Notes under the pieces: model-generated
Database searches by the model: none
What the model was told of the DNA's origin: nothing
What the model saw: only the letters and a program-made list of their open reading frames with translations
Origin: Telluribacter sp035998675
GTDB lineage: Bacteria; Bacteroidota; Bacteroidia; Cytophagales; Spirosomataceae
Assembly: GCF_035998675.1 (NCBI RefSeq)
Contig: NZ_DASYHI010000002.1
Coordinates: forward strand, 124,001-188,000
DNA length: 64,000 nucleotides
Direction: 5' to 3'
Shown: positions 52,934 to 60,747 of the stretch, in pieces
Layout of the letters: each line of letters begins with the position of its first letter
Position numbering within the stretch: the stretch's first letter is position 1
Translations under genes and position numbers: made by a program

Positions 52934-54451
52934 ATGAGATTATCTCTTTACATATTGCTCCTTCTACTATCAATTGGGACATCCTATATAAAGGCACAAT
53001 CCTATACTCAGACTGAAAAAAATAAAATAGCTAAGACAGCTCGACAACTGATTCATGATAAATACCTGGCAAATGTTGAGATTTTAACGAATTATGAAGT
53101 CAACCAGCCATTTGAGGCTCTACAAGGCCAATTAAATGGATTAATAAAGGATGCTTTTCTTAATAGGGACGTACTTATTTTTAATGAGTTCAGGACAGCA
53201 GTCAGAGCCTATACTTCTGTAGAGGAATATATTAAGGATTGCCGCATTTTCTCGGGAGGTAAGCCATTAGAAAACAGTTTGAACATTGATGATGCGCATT
53301 ATGATATCCAAAAGACTAAAGATGGAGAGCCTTATGTGAACGTATATCTTGACAAACAATTGAAAGGTATTGATTTGCACGGCACAAAGCTTCACTATCA
53401 GAATCTAACAGAGTTTCGGGTACATTTTACATATAGCAAAGCAGCTGAGACGTTCCTTAATTTTAAGATTACGGGCATCAGTAAAGTAGATAAATGGCCT
53501 ACTTCAGCCTTTATATTAACAAACCAAGATTTAAAAGCCACTGATGAAGAGCCAGTAGAACAACCGATGGATCTTCTAACGGCTTTATCTTCACTAACTA
53601 ACAACATCAAACAACAAATACCTGACAAAACTGCAAAGCTCACACTTGCAGCTTTTACATATAACAGTTGCGGAATCAATGATGAACTCTCTGATCGTAT
53701 ATACGCTACTTTTAGCAGTTGCCTTCAGAAACAAGCCAAAATAGAAGCCGTATCCACAGCTCAGTCTATGGAAACACCACTATATATAAGAGGCTATTAC
53801 CAGGAAGATATCAATAATTTGCGGCTGGTAGCGGAGCTGCTAGATAGTAAAACTAATAAAGTCTTAGTGAAATATGAGAATATGGAACTACCACTTACCT
53901 GGCTAGACCAACAAGGCTTACGTCTGAAGCCTGTAACATACCAGCAGGTAGTTGCAATTCAGGATACACTTAAACAACTTGTTCCTGAAGCTAAAACTTC
54001 TTTGACAATTGAGGTCAATACTGATCGGGGACGTTCAGGAGTTGAATATTGGGAGGGGCAGCAAATGCGCATAGAGGTCGTGGCTAACCGGCCATGCTAT
54101 TTAAGGTTGTTATACCGGTTAGCTGATGGAACTCATACTCTATTGGAAAATGACTTCGAAATCAAACCGGGGCAAGAAAATAAACCCGTCCGTATATCAC
54201 CTCAGTCAACTTTCGTATGCTCTGCTCCATTTGGCACAGAGTACTTGTTAGCCTATGCTTCTGAAGTTCCTTTTTGTCCAATCCCGACTGATTCTAAAAA
54301 GAAGGTGCACATGCGCGAAGAAGATGGATATAAAATTATAGAAGGACCACTGTCGGCAATCATAGCAACTCTTAAATGTAATCAGAAGCAGCAGGAAACA
54401 TTAGCTGTTGATAAATTGCAAATAACTACGCGGGCTACAGCCAAGCGCTAG
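52934..54451 (+). CDS. Exported protein with C-terminal DUF4384-like domain
   Basis: 505 residues with a signal peptide (MRLSLYILLLLLSIGTSYIKAQ). The first ~190 residues resemble the preceding two proteins in style (NKIAKTARQLIHDKYLANVEILTNYEV). A middle domain (TLAAFTYNSCGINDELSDRIYATFSSCLQKQ ... LYIRGYYQEDINNLRLVAELLDSKTNKVL) looks like the FlgO/curli-type accessory fold. The C-terminal part (YWEGQQMRIEVVANRPCYLRLLYRLADGTHTLL) matches DUF4384, a domain repeatedly found next to bacterial caspases. It may form a periplasmic sensor or scaffold for the caspase. Confidence 0.75.
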   Translation: MRLSLYILLLLLSIGTSYIKAQSYTQTEKNKIAKTARQLIHDKYLANVEILTNYEVNQPFEALQGQLNGLIKDAFLNRDVLIFNEFRTAVRAYTSVEEYIKDCRIFSGGKPLENSLNIDDAHYDIQKTKDGEPYVNVYLDKQLKGIDLHGTKLHYQNLTEFRVHFTYSKAAETFLNFKITGISKVDKWPTSAFILTNQDLKATDEEPVEQPMDLLTALSSLTNNIKQQIPDKTAKLTLAAFTYNSCGINDELSDRIYATFSSCLQKQAKIEAVSTAQSMETPLYIRGYYQEDINNLRLVAELLDSKTNKVLVKYENMELPLTWLDQQGLRLKPVTYQQVVAIQDTLKQLVPEAKTSLTIEVNTDRGRSGVEYWEGQQMRIEVVANRPCYLRLLYRLADGTHTLLENDFEIKPGQENKPVRISPQSTFVCSAPFGTEYLLAYASEVPFCPIPTDSKKKVHMREEDGYKIIEGPLSAIIATLKCNQKQQETLAVDKLQITTRATAKR

Positions 54452-54542
54452 TTAATGAAAAAGATAGAATAAATAGGTGTTTTTCTGAATCGTATACACA
54501 TACATCAGATCCATTTAATCCATTATCAAACTAAAACCCAGT

Positions 54543-55307
54543 ATGAATTGGCTACTTGAACTGATCACTATTGTTTCTGAGGGTCTTGGCAGATTTACTC
54601 CCGGAAATTTAAGTCTTACTCTTGCGGCTGCACTTGGCTTCTCTCTACTTTGCGGTTGGATATGCCTGCACTATGTACAACTTTTAAATAAAAGATTTCA
54701 ACTAACTTCTACCCATAAAATATTCACTGCCCTGGCCTGTACACTGACTTTCTTTTTCGTGCTGGCATTTGCGGGATTAACTTTCATGCGGGAGATCACG
54801 CAGGCGCAGATTGAAATTTGGCAGGTAAATATTAAGGAGGATCAGGTTTGGAGCCAAAGTACTTTTGAGAAGACCTATAATAAAGTTAAAGAATCGGGTA
54901 AAGAAGACATTTCTACTTTCCCTCCCATTGAGGAAGGTTCTATTCCAGTGTCCCATAAGGACTCCAAGCTTCTTGCTGCTCAGATATATTCTAATGAGGC
55001 ATGTACAAATTTTGATGAAATGCACCCATTCCTGAGTAAAATTGTATGGGCTACTCCCTCTCTTCCTACTGAAGTAATTCATTCAGATGTAGCATCTTTT
55101 TTTAAAAGTTATCCTGGAAAAAGCTATCCAACAGAAAATGCAATTGATCTGGCAGCTAAACATATAAAAGATGAGTTATTGGTACAGGCCCCGCGAGTAG
55201 TCACCATCTCACGCATTTGTTTAGTGCTGGCCTTTTTTCTGGTGCAGTTAATCCCCTTTGGCCTTATTGGTTTTGCAGCTTATAAGGATATCAAGAGCAG
55301 TCTGTAA
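54543..55307 (+). CDS. Three-helix membrane protein (accessory operon gene 7)
   Basis: 254 residues with no cleavable signal. Transmembrane helices are near residues 22-45 (LSLTLAAALGFSLLCGWICL), 60-82 (FTALACTLTFFFVLAFAGLTFM) and 222-247 (ISRICLVLAFFLVQLIPFGLIGFAA). The ~140-residue loop between the second and third helix is soluble and probably periplasmic. It sits between the exported proteins and the cytoplasmic tubulin-like protein in gene order and is the obvious candidate to link both compartments. No known family recognised. Confidence 0.72.
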   Translation: MNWLLELITIVSEGLGRFTPGNLSLTLAAALGFSLLCGWICLHYVQLLNKRFQLTSTHKIFTALACTLTFFFVLAFAGLTFMREITQAQIEIWQVNIKEDQVWSQSTFEKTYNKVKESGKEDISTFPPIEEGSIPVSHKDSKLLAAQIYSNEACTNFDEMHPFLSKIVWATPSLPTEVIHSDVASFFKSYPGKSYPTENAIDLAAKHIKDELLVQAPRVVTISRICLVLAFFLVQLIPFGLIGFAAYKDIKSSL

Positions 55308-55340
55308 AACATTAAATTCCACTATCAACAAGAGTCAATC

Positions 55341-58300
55341 ATGGCTAATCATCTACTAATTGTTTCAGGAGGCACGGGCGGCAAGGTAGTTAGAGCATTT
55401 AAGAAATTAGTCTACCAGCAATACAGAAATCAGCATCCCAACAATATTGAGTACTTGTACATCGATTCAAGCACTGATGAATACAACAAGGAGTCAGAGT
55501 GGGAGGTTATGGGCGAATCTATAGCTTTGGGAACTAGTAACTTTCTAGAGCTTAAATCGGATAACCTGGCTAGTAAGTTTGCTGAAATAGAAAGATACCC
55601 AGGAGTAAAAGATTTTATTGGTGACAAGGAGTTTTGGATTGACCTGATAAATGACTCAAGAGGTCAAAAAACGGCCGGAATGCAACGCCGACGGATGGGG
55701 CGCATCTTGTTTGCCAGTAATGCAAAGGTATTTAATACATCACTTGCTCAGCGGGTTACAAAGCTACAGCAGGCTACCAATGAAACAGATGTTACTTTTC
55801 ACATTTGCGCTGGTTTAGCAGGAGGTACGGGCAGTGGATCAATAATCGATATAATAACGCAGATTCGTAACAATTATCCAGCGCATAATACTAACTACTC
55901 TATCCTGGTATACGTTTATCTACCCGAGGACGCAACTACTTGGAATACCGAACTGGACTTCTACTATGCAAATGGGTATGCGGCCCTCATGGATTTAAAT
56001 GCAGTTAGTGCGGGAGCCTTACGCCCCTATGATGTTACCGGCGAAAAGGCCCCATTAACTGTGGACACTCCGTTTACTGGATGTTATGTATTCAGTAATC
56101 AGAACGAAAATGGTATTACTGTCAATAAGGAAACAGAGCTACCATCCATTGTAGCTGATTTTATTTATCAGAAAACGATTGGTTTGACTCAGATCTCCTC
56201 TGAGTTACACCGATTGGAATCAGGAGAAAATGGCGACCCTACTCCCGAAATGGCTGTTGGTAGTAGAACCGCTGAGCGTAGCAAACGCTTTTTGAGCTTT
56301 GGGATCAAAAGGCTTGCTATCCCTGAGCAGGAAATCAGAGAGTATCTTACTTATAACTTTGCTAAGCAGGCCGCACTTCAGCTACGATTCAATAACTGGG
56401 TTGATGTTGCTGGTTTTGTTAATGATCCAAAGACAAGGAGTTTCAATGAAGAAGTGCGCCAAGCTGATGTACTTCAAAGATGGCATTTAACCTTCAACCA
56501 TCTTATCCTATCAGAGGCTGTACTTATAGATGATACTAGCCGCAAGTGGAAGACGTATCAGACTCATTGGCGAGAAAAGTGTGAATTCTTTAAATCATTA
56601 GCTAGGCAGAGCGAAAAAGGGAGATGGATAGATGCTATAAAAACTTTGGCGTTGAAAGAGTACGAGGAAGACTTCAGAAAGTCAGGAGGCGTTACAAGTT
56701 TCTTCCATGCCAAACGGAAGGATAAGCGAGATATGGCTATTGAGATTCGAAGGGGAATTGAAAGTGAGTTTTTTGGAGAGTGGCGCAGTGGGAAGCTGTC
56801 CATCAGTGATCTTAAAATAAAACTAAATGCATTGCTAAATTATTTACGGGCAGATGTCACAAAAGAACTTGATAGTAAATTAGAATCACATACCAGGCTG
56901 CTGGATAATGCCAGGGAAGCAGTTAGAACAAATGATGAGAATTGGGCCAAGATTGGTCTCCTTTCAGATATGCTGGGAAAGCGCGAGCAGATTTTTGAAG
57001 CCCAGGTACTAGCTATCCAGGATGAATACCGTATTCGTACCACAATAGAAGGAATTAAGTTCGGACAAGACTTTATATACGAAGTAATTGAGCAACTTGA
57101 ATTGCTGAATCAAGAAATTACCATAGCAAGTGCAACAGTTAACAATGGTTTAGAGATTTTTGAGCAAAATATCCAATCTCGCTGTAATGATCAGGAGTGG
57201 ACACTGGATGATGAATCCGAGTACATTGAGATCTTCAAGCAACAGCTGGTACCCTTTTACGAGTCAATGAAGGTGAAAGAAATAGTGAAAAGATTTGAGC
57301 GTGACGATAAGGTGCAAGAGCAGCAAACAGCGAAGGTTCGGGAAGCACTATCAAATATTTTAGGGAGTAACCGTCTGAATTTTGTCAACTTTAATAGCCT
57401 CATATCCAAAAGTACTTTTGTTAATACTCTTGAAAAAGTATGTCAGGAGAATGCCATCGCGTTTGAAGCAGATTTGGGTACTCAGGACAGGCTATTAGGT
57501 ATGAACGTACTAGAAAAATTGCAGTACAAGTATGGGAGTGACATTAGGGCTCTTCGCAGCTTAACAAGCCAGCTTATGAAGTTTGCTGGTTGCTACGTTC
57601 TATTTAATCCAAATGAGATAAATAAAGCGGGGGATGGCTTCTCAGCCGGAGCTGCGAAGAGAACCCTGTTTGTTATTCTACCAAAGAACTCTACTGCAAA
57701 CTATCCTACATTCATTGATAAATTAAAAACAGCGTTCGAATTTAATAAAAATCAGCAGAGTGAATTGAAGTTTCTTGAGGCTGATTCCAGTGAGCATCAA
57801 ATAACACTGATGACAGTAACCAGTTTATTCCCCCTGCGGTACCTAACCCACACGGAGCGTTTACGCGAGAAGTACCAACTGCGGTTGCAAAAGACTGACT
57901 CTGTAAGAGCACGTATGCTGGTTCATATTCAGGATGATGAATTACCCGATCTGTTTGCACCTACCTTACAGGAGCTTATTGCTAAATTAGACCAGAAGCG
58001 TATGGAGTGTATTCCGGATCTACTGCTCGCACATGCGATGAACCGTGTAAAAGAGAAGGAGAATAGTGACGGATATACAAAACTTGCATTAGTAGAAGTC
58101 GATCGGTTCGGGGACGAAGAGCCTTTATTCTTTATGGATAAAATGCTTCATAATGCCTGGAAAAGCCTTATTCCTACTGAAATTGAAAAACTGTCAAGGG
58201 TTGTTCGTGAGGAAAGCCAGAAAAGCTTTAAACATAAGGCTAAAAAGGATGAATTGGTAACAAATATTGAGAAGTTAGTTATCAAGCTTAAAGATGAAAT

Positions 58301-58376
58301 TAATAATCCAAATGACTATAATCTTTTTAAAGACGCTGCAAAAAGGATAATTAATGATCTGGAAAAAGAAAAATAA
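55341..58376 (+). CDS. Large tubulin/FtsZ-like GTPase (Tubulin_2-type)
   Basis: 1011-residue cytoplasmic protein. The N-terminus opens with a Rossmann strand and glycine turn (HLLIVSGGTGGKVVRAFKKL), YLYIDSSTDEYN follows, and residues 161-167 read GGTGSGS, the tubulin/FtsZ signature loop that binds the guanine-nucleotide phosphates. The pattern fits the bacterial Tubulin_2-like group rather than FtsZ (no T7 NxxDxxD/E seen). The middle, about 450-680, is charged and helical with coiled-coil character (DVTKELDSKLESHTRLLDNAREAV), and the end again helical. Such proteins may polymerise. Directly downstream of the three-helix membrane protein (33 bp). Confidence 0.8.
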   Translation: MANHLLIVSGGTGGKVVRAFKKLVYQQYRNQHPNNIEYLYIDSSTDEYNKESEWEVMGESIALGTSNFLELKSDNLASKFAEIERYPGVKDFIGDKEFWIDLINDSRGQKTAGMQRRRMGRILFASNAKVFNTSLAQRVTKLQQATNETDVTFHICAGLAGGTGSGSIIDIITQIRNNYPAHNTNYSILVYVYLPEDATTWNTELDFYYANGYAALMDLNAVSAGALRPYDVTGEKAPLTVDTPFTGCYVFSNQNENGITVNKETELPSIVADFIYQKTIGLTQISSELHRLESGENGDPTPEMAVGSRTAERSKRFLSFGIKRLAIPEQEIREYLTYNFAKQAALQLRFNNWVDVAGFVNDPKTRSFNEEVRQADVLQRWHLTFNHLILSEAVLIDDTSRKWKTYQTHWREKCEFFKSLARQSEKGRWIDAIKTLALKEYEEDFRKSGGVTSFFHAKRKDKRDMAIEIRRGIESEFFGEWRSGKLSISDLKIKLNALLNYLRADVTKELDSKLESHTRLLDNAREAVRTNDENWAKIGLLSDMLGKREQIFEAQVLAIQDEYRIRTTIEGIKFGQDFIYEVIEQLELLNQEITIASATVNNGLEIFEQNIQSRCNDQEWTLDDESEYIEIFKQQLVPFYESMKVKEIVKRFERDDKVQEQQTAKVREALSNILGSNRLNFVNFNSLISKSTFVNTLEKVCQENAIAFEADLGTQDRLLGMNVLEKLQYKYGSDIRALRSLTSQLMKFAGCYVLFNPNEINKAGDGFSAGAAKRTLFVILPKNSTANYPTFIDKLKTAFEFNKNQQSELKFLEADSSEHQITLMTVTSLFPLRYLTHTERLREKYQLRLQKTDSVRARMLVHIQDDELPDLFAPTLQELIAKLDQKRMECIPDLLLAHAMNRVKEKENSDGYTKLALVEVDRFGDEEPLFFMDKMLHNAWKSLIPTEIEKLSRVVREESQKSFKHKAKKDELVTNIEKLVIKLKDEINNPNDYNLFKDAAKRIINDLEKEK

Positions 58377-58404
58377 CTAGTAGACACTATCAAAGTACAC
58401 ACAT

Positions 58405-58962
58405 ATGGTAAAGCGATACGGTAAATGCACAAATATTGATGATGACTGCCCGAAAGCTAAATCTGGTGAAATCATCAAAATTGAAGGAGCTAATGAATTT
58501 ATTTGTCCCGAATGTAAAAATGATTTATTTGAAGTAAAGCCGCCACCGCCTAATTCAAAAATCCCTATTATATTAGTTGCTGGTTTATTCTTATTAGGAT
58601 TTATATCTTATACATATGGATGGCCTCTTGTTAAGTCCCTATTTTTTACTAAGCAGAAGGGAAAACACGAACAGCTTGGCAATTCGGGAGATTCTAGTAA
58701 TAATGGTGGTGGTAGAAGTAAAGAGCCTAAGCCAGAAGTATTTCCACCTAATGGAGTAAAGATTGCTAATACAGAAGACTGCCAAGATTGCCGATCATAT
58801 TACTATGTGCATGATGGAAAGGGGGGTAAAAGACGCGTAGATGGAGATTACAGTACCAGTTGTTGCCAATGTGGTACAGTTAAACGTTTCAGCGATGGCT
58901 TTGACTACAGTATCACTTGTGACGGAGACAGGATTATTGCTAAGATGATAACTACTCCTTAG
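58405..58962 (+). CDS. Zinc-ribbon membrane protein (accessory operon gene 9)
   Basis: 185 residues. The N-terminus is a four-cysteine zinc ribbon (KRYGKCTNIDDDCPKAKSGE ... FICPECKNDLFEV), followed by one transmembrane helix (IPIILVAGLFLLGFISYTYGW, about 52-72), a Gly/Ser/Asn linker, and a second cysteine-rich domain (DCQDCRSYYYVHDGKGGKRR ... TSCCQCGTVKRF). This places the ribbon in the cytoplasm and the second domain outside. Similar ribbon starts occur in various Bacteroidota and proteobacterial membrane sensors. Last gene of the operon, before a strong terminator; likely another cross-membrane component. Confidence 0.78.
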   Translation: MVKRYGKCTNIDDDCPKAKSGEIIKIEGANEFICPECKNDLFEVKPPPPNSKIPIILVAGLFLLGFISYTYGWPLVKSLFFTKQKGKHEQLGNSGDSSNNGGGRSKEPKPEVFPPNGVKIANTEDCQDCRSYYYVHDGKGGKRRVDGDYSTSCCQCGTVKRFSDGFDYSITCDGDRIIAKMITTP

Positions 58963-59000
58963 CTTTAGTGATAGGTATTTCTAATAATTGCTTAGTTATA

Positions 59001-59034
59001 AAAAACGCTTAGCATTCAAATGCTAAGCGTTTTT
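59001..59034 (+). terminator. Strong terminator of the accessory operon
   Basis: Perfect 15-bp stem (59001-59015 with 59020-59034) including an A5/T5 base, TCAA loop. Symmetric, so it can also stop transcripts arriving from the converging retron reverse-transcriptase gene. Confidence 0.92.
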
Positions 59035-59345
59035 ATTTTCAACCTGCTGACTTTAGGTAAGTACTACTATAAAAAAGTATATATAGTATGTTTGTGCTGT
59101 CCAAAATAGGGCTACGTAGCTCCCTCCTTTGGCTTTCCTTGTCTTAATCTAAATGCGCTGAATTATTGTACTTTCTTCTGCCATTTGTAAGTCTTTATAC
59201 TGCATTTTTCCTTGCAAATCTATGCAGTTAGTAATGTATGTACCCAGATTATCGGGCAGCTAGGAGGTAAGTAGGATAGTCAGATCGATTGTAGATTGGA
59301 AAGACTGAGCAGTGGCCAAACTAATGGCTACTTTTATCTACTCAA
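59035..59345. other. Non-coding gap between convergent operon and retron
   Basis: Roughly 310 bp without an open reading frame. It includes a 10-nt palindrome GCTACGTAGC near 59112 and AT-rich stretches. There is no room for a retron effector downstream of the reverse transcriptase. Confidence 0.5.
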
Positions 59346-60386
59346 TTACATGTTATCACGCTTCCGCAATTTAAAGTATTGGCTAATGTATCGAAGAAAA
59401 ATGTCATCGTCTGCACCGCAGACCATCTTTAAGTAGTTCAACTTTCCTTCGAGTACATACAGCAACTGAGGCTCCTCGCAGGCATAAGTTGCCGGCCTTT
59501 TGACGAATGTCTTGTGGAAACGTTCCTGAGCCGAAGTATAGCCAAGCTTTTCCCAGTTATAGAGCATGGATCTAATCAGGCGAATGTACTCCCGTGAAAC
59601 GTTTGTTTTCTCGTTTACAGTTAGTCCGGTGACTTCCTGTCTTTGGGCACTATTCTGTATCCTTACTTTTTTTGCATTAACCGTAAAGCCTTCCTCCGCA
59701 ATAATAGCTCCAATTTGCCCGGGCCACTCATTTTTCCACTCATCTGAAGAGGAAAAACTTAAGTCATCTGCGTAGCGGGTGTAGGTTAAGTTATTTTCAA
59801 CCGCAAATTCCTGAAGCAGTACATCAAGCCTTTGACAGACAATATTGGATAAAACGGGTGAAGTAGGAGCTCCCTGCGGCAATCGTTGCTTAAAGCAACA
59901 TAACCAGGTCAGGTGAAAAGCCATTCTTTCACTGAAGTTGAAAGGTTGCCGCTGAAGTACAACCATTATCCGGCTGGAATCGATACTGTGAAAAAAGTCA
60001 AGCAGATCAATATTGAGGACAAAAGGCTTACGAAGGTGCAGCTCAGCATTAGAGACAACACTTTTACCTTCAATGAATCCATGAACAGCGGCCGGTGGCT
60101 CATAGAGTCTTGCCAAACAGGTTGAAAGAAGAGTCTGAACTACTTTTAGCTCCGGATCAGGTGCACTGATTGTGCGTGAGCCTCCTGAACGCTTGGGAAT
60201 AGCAAATGAGGAATATCTTTTTGTAGTAGTGGTATATAAATCCCTGAACTCATCAAGGGTAATATTTTTGAAATCTCTCCCCCTTTTTCCAGATAATGTT
60301 TTTATTAATTTATATACATCCTCTATACTTTCTCCATTCAGGAGAAGGTCAGCCTGGGCATCCTTTTTATTGATAGATTGAGTCAT
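59346..60386 (-). CDS. Retron reverse transcriptase
   Basis: 346-residue reverse transcriptase. Catalytic motifs: PKRSGGSRTISAPDPELKVVQ (RT1), VLNIDLLDFFHSI (RT3), LPQGAPTSPVLSNIVCQRLD (RT4), YTRYADDLSFSSS (RT5, the YADD metal site) and GFTVNAKKVRIQ (RT6). Two retron-specific marks are present: NAxxH in SVVSNAELHL (RT2a region) and VTG in QRQEVTGLTVN (RT7). It copies part of the ncRNA encoded just upstream into multicopy single-stranded DNA, usually branched from an internal guanosine. Length is normal for a stand-alone retron RT; no fused effector domain. It starts 14 nt after the end of the ncRNA repeat. Confidence 0.92.
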   Translation of the reverse strand: MTQSINKKDAQADLLLNGESIEDVYKLIKTLSGKRGRDFKNITLDEFRDLYTTTTKRYSSFAIPKRSGGSRTISAPDPELKVVQTLLSTCLARLYEPPAAVHGFIEGKSVVSNAELHLRKPFVLNIDLLDFFHSIDSSRIMVVLQRQPFNFSERMAFHLTWLCCFKQRLPQGAPTSPVLSNIVCQRLDVLLQEFAVENNLTYTRYADDLSFSSSDEWKNEWPGQIGAIIAEEGFTVNAKKVRIQNSAQRQEVTGLTVNEKTNVSREYIRLIRSMLYNWEKLGYTSAQERFHKTFVKRPATYACEEPQLLYVLEGKLNYLKMVCGADDDIFLRYISQYFKLRKRDNM

Positions 60387-60400
60387 CGAAAAGAAAAAAG

Positions 60401-60581
60401 CCTGATTGGGTACTGGTTTAGTATTCCAATGATTAGTCTCACTATTTCATAGTAGATGTACCACGTTTTAAAATAGTGGGATGCAACCAACGCTTGATGC
60501 GCGCGCAGCGCGCCCTTTTTTACCGCTACATTTAAAGATTACGTCGCGAAACACAACGCAAAAACCTTATTCCCAATCAGG
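60401..60581 (-). ncRNA. Retron msr-msd non-coding RNA
   Basis: About 181 nt bounded by a perfect 10-bp inverted repeat: a1 CCTGATTGGG (60572-60581 read on the minus strand) and a2 CCCAATCAGG (60401-60410). Inside, in transcript order, are a 10-bp hairpin TTGCGTTGTG-TTT-CGCGACGTAA, a GC-rich hairpin GCGCGC-TGC-GCGCGC, and the likely msd stem CACTATTT/AAATAGTG (60440-60447 with 60471-60478), extended after an internal loop by TGGTT/AATCA. This is the standard a1-msr-msd-a2-RT order. I could not identify the branching guanosine with confidence (an AGC occurs at about 60523-60525). Confidence 0.8.
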
Positions 60582-60626
60582 TCTGGTAAATGTAAAAAAT
60601 GGGTAGAAATAAAACAAGCCAGACCT
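60579..60626 (-). promoter_or_regulatory. Retron promoter inside a palindrome
   Basis: Minus-strand TTG (60615-60617), 20-bp spacer and TACATTTA (60587-60594, seven of eight match to TAnnTTTG) place transcription start within the a1 repeat, just as expected for the ncRNA 5' end. The whole promoter is flanked by perfect 8-bp inverted arms AGGTCTGG (60579-60586) and CCAGACCT (60619-60626) spaced 32 bp, which looks like an operator or looping site. Confidence 0.65.
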
Positions 60627-60747
60627 CTATTTCAGATTGCTTAAAAATTATTCTGTCCAACTATTTTTTTAGACTCAGAAGCACCTGATTATTGAAAGTA
60701 AATGTTAATTATGTACATTGTTATCTTACTCCTCCACCTTTTTTCTT

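Noticed and set aside
60498..60514. GC-rich repeat GCGCGC near the retron as a separate genomic repeat
   Set aside because: It forms a hairpin inside the ncRNA bounded by a1/a2 and is better explained as part of the retron RNA.
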